From positions 1 through 6,026 of the forward strand of contig CALXTH010000060.1 in assembly GCA_944391365.1 (NCBI GenBank): a DNA stretch of 6,026 bases, in the 5' to 3' direction. The notes under the pieces were generated by a model. It did no database searches and was not told the origin of the DNA. It saw only the letters and a program-made list of their open reading frames with translations. The position numbers and the translations under genes are program-made. Source of the stretch: an uncultured Alphaproteobacteria bacterium (GTDB lineage: Bacteria; Pseudomonadota; Alphaproteobacteria; RF32; CAG-239). Positions 6,024-6,026 of this stretch are shown one piece after another (the first letter of the stretch is position 1; the number at the start of each line of letters is the position of its first letter).

Positions 6024-6026
6024 TAA

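Overview
The window joins the 3' part of a division and cell-wall (dcw) cluster on the + strand to one very large secreted-protein gene on the - strand. The dcw part has the order rsmH (3' end only), ftsL, ftsI. The FtsL looks like the alphaproteobacterial type (COG5462-like: one membrane segment, a coiled coil, then an EW..LN.P.RL..LA motif). Together with the FtsI sequence this suggests an alphaproteobacterium. The style of the secreted protein reminds me of gut-associated, uncultured Alphaproteobacteria, but that is recall and not a search result.

Layout: 1-374 is the C-terminal part of RsmH (16S rRNA m4C1402 methyltransferase). 379-759 is FtsL, 126 aa, whose Shine-Dalgarno site lies inside the end of rsmH. 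782-2536 is FtsI (PBP3), 584 aa, with all three penicillin-binding motifs. The three genes are 4 and 22 bases apart and read as one operon. The murE gene that usually follows ftsI is not here. A 10-bp hairpin at 2568-2590 sits in the short convergent gap, and its T-rich side faces the - strand.

The rest, 2605-5958 on the - strand, is one 1117-aa open frame with its own near-consensus sigma70-type promoter (TTTACA, 17 bases, TATAAT) and a good Shine-Dalgarno site. The protein has a signal peptide, a low-complexity N-terminal region that contains a palindromic DNA element, and a Cys-rich linker. It then has one degenerate and nine well-formed six-cysteine repeats with strikingly fixed spacing. 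A DUF1566-like domain sits between repeats 3 and 4, followed later by a 13-serine plus glycine linker and a second DUF1566-like domain at the C-terminus. It is probably an exported, disulfide-rich surface or adhesion-type protein. I cannot name it, and its function is not shown by the sequence.

The division genes work together at the septum: FtsL (with FtsB and FtsQ) regulates the FtsW-FtsI septal peptidoglycan synthase, and RsmH is the usual ribosomal companion at the head of the cluster. Nothing links the secreted protein functionally to division; it appears to be a separate unit placed where the cluster is broken. Apart from the 68-base gaps on either side of the large gene, the window is essentially all coding.
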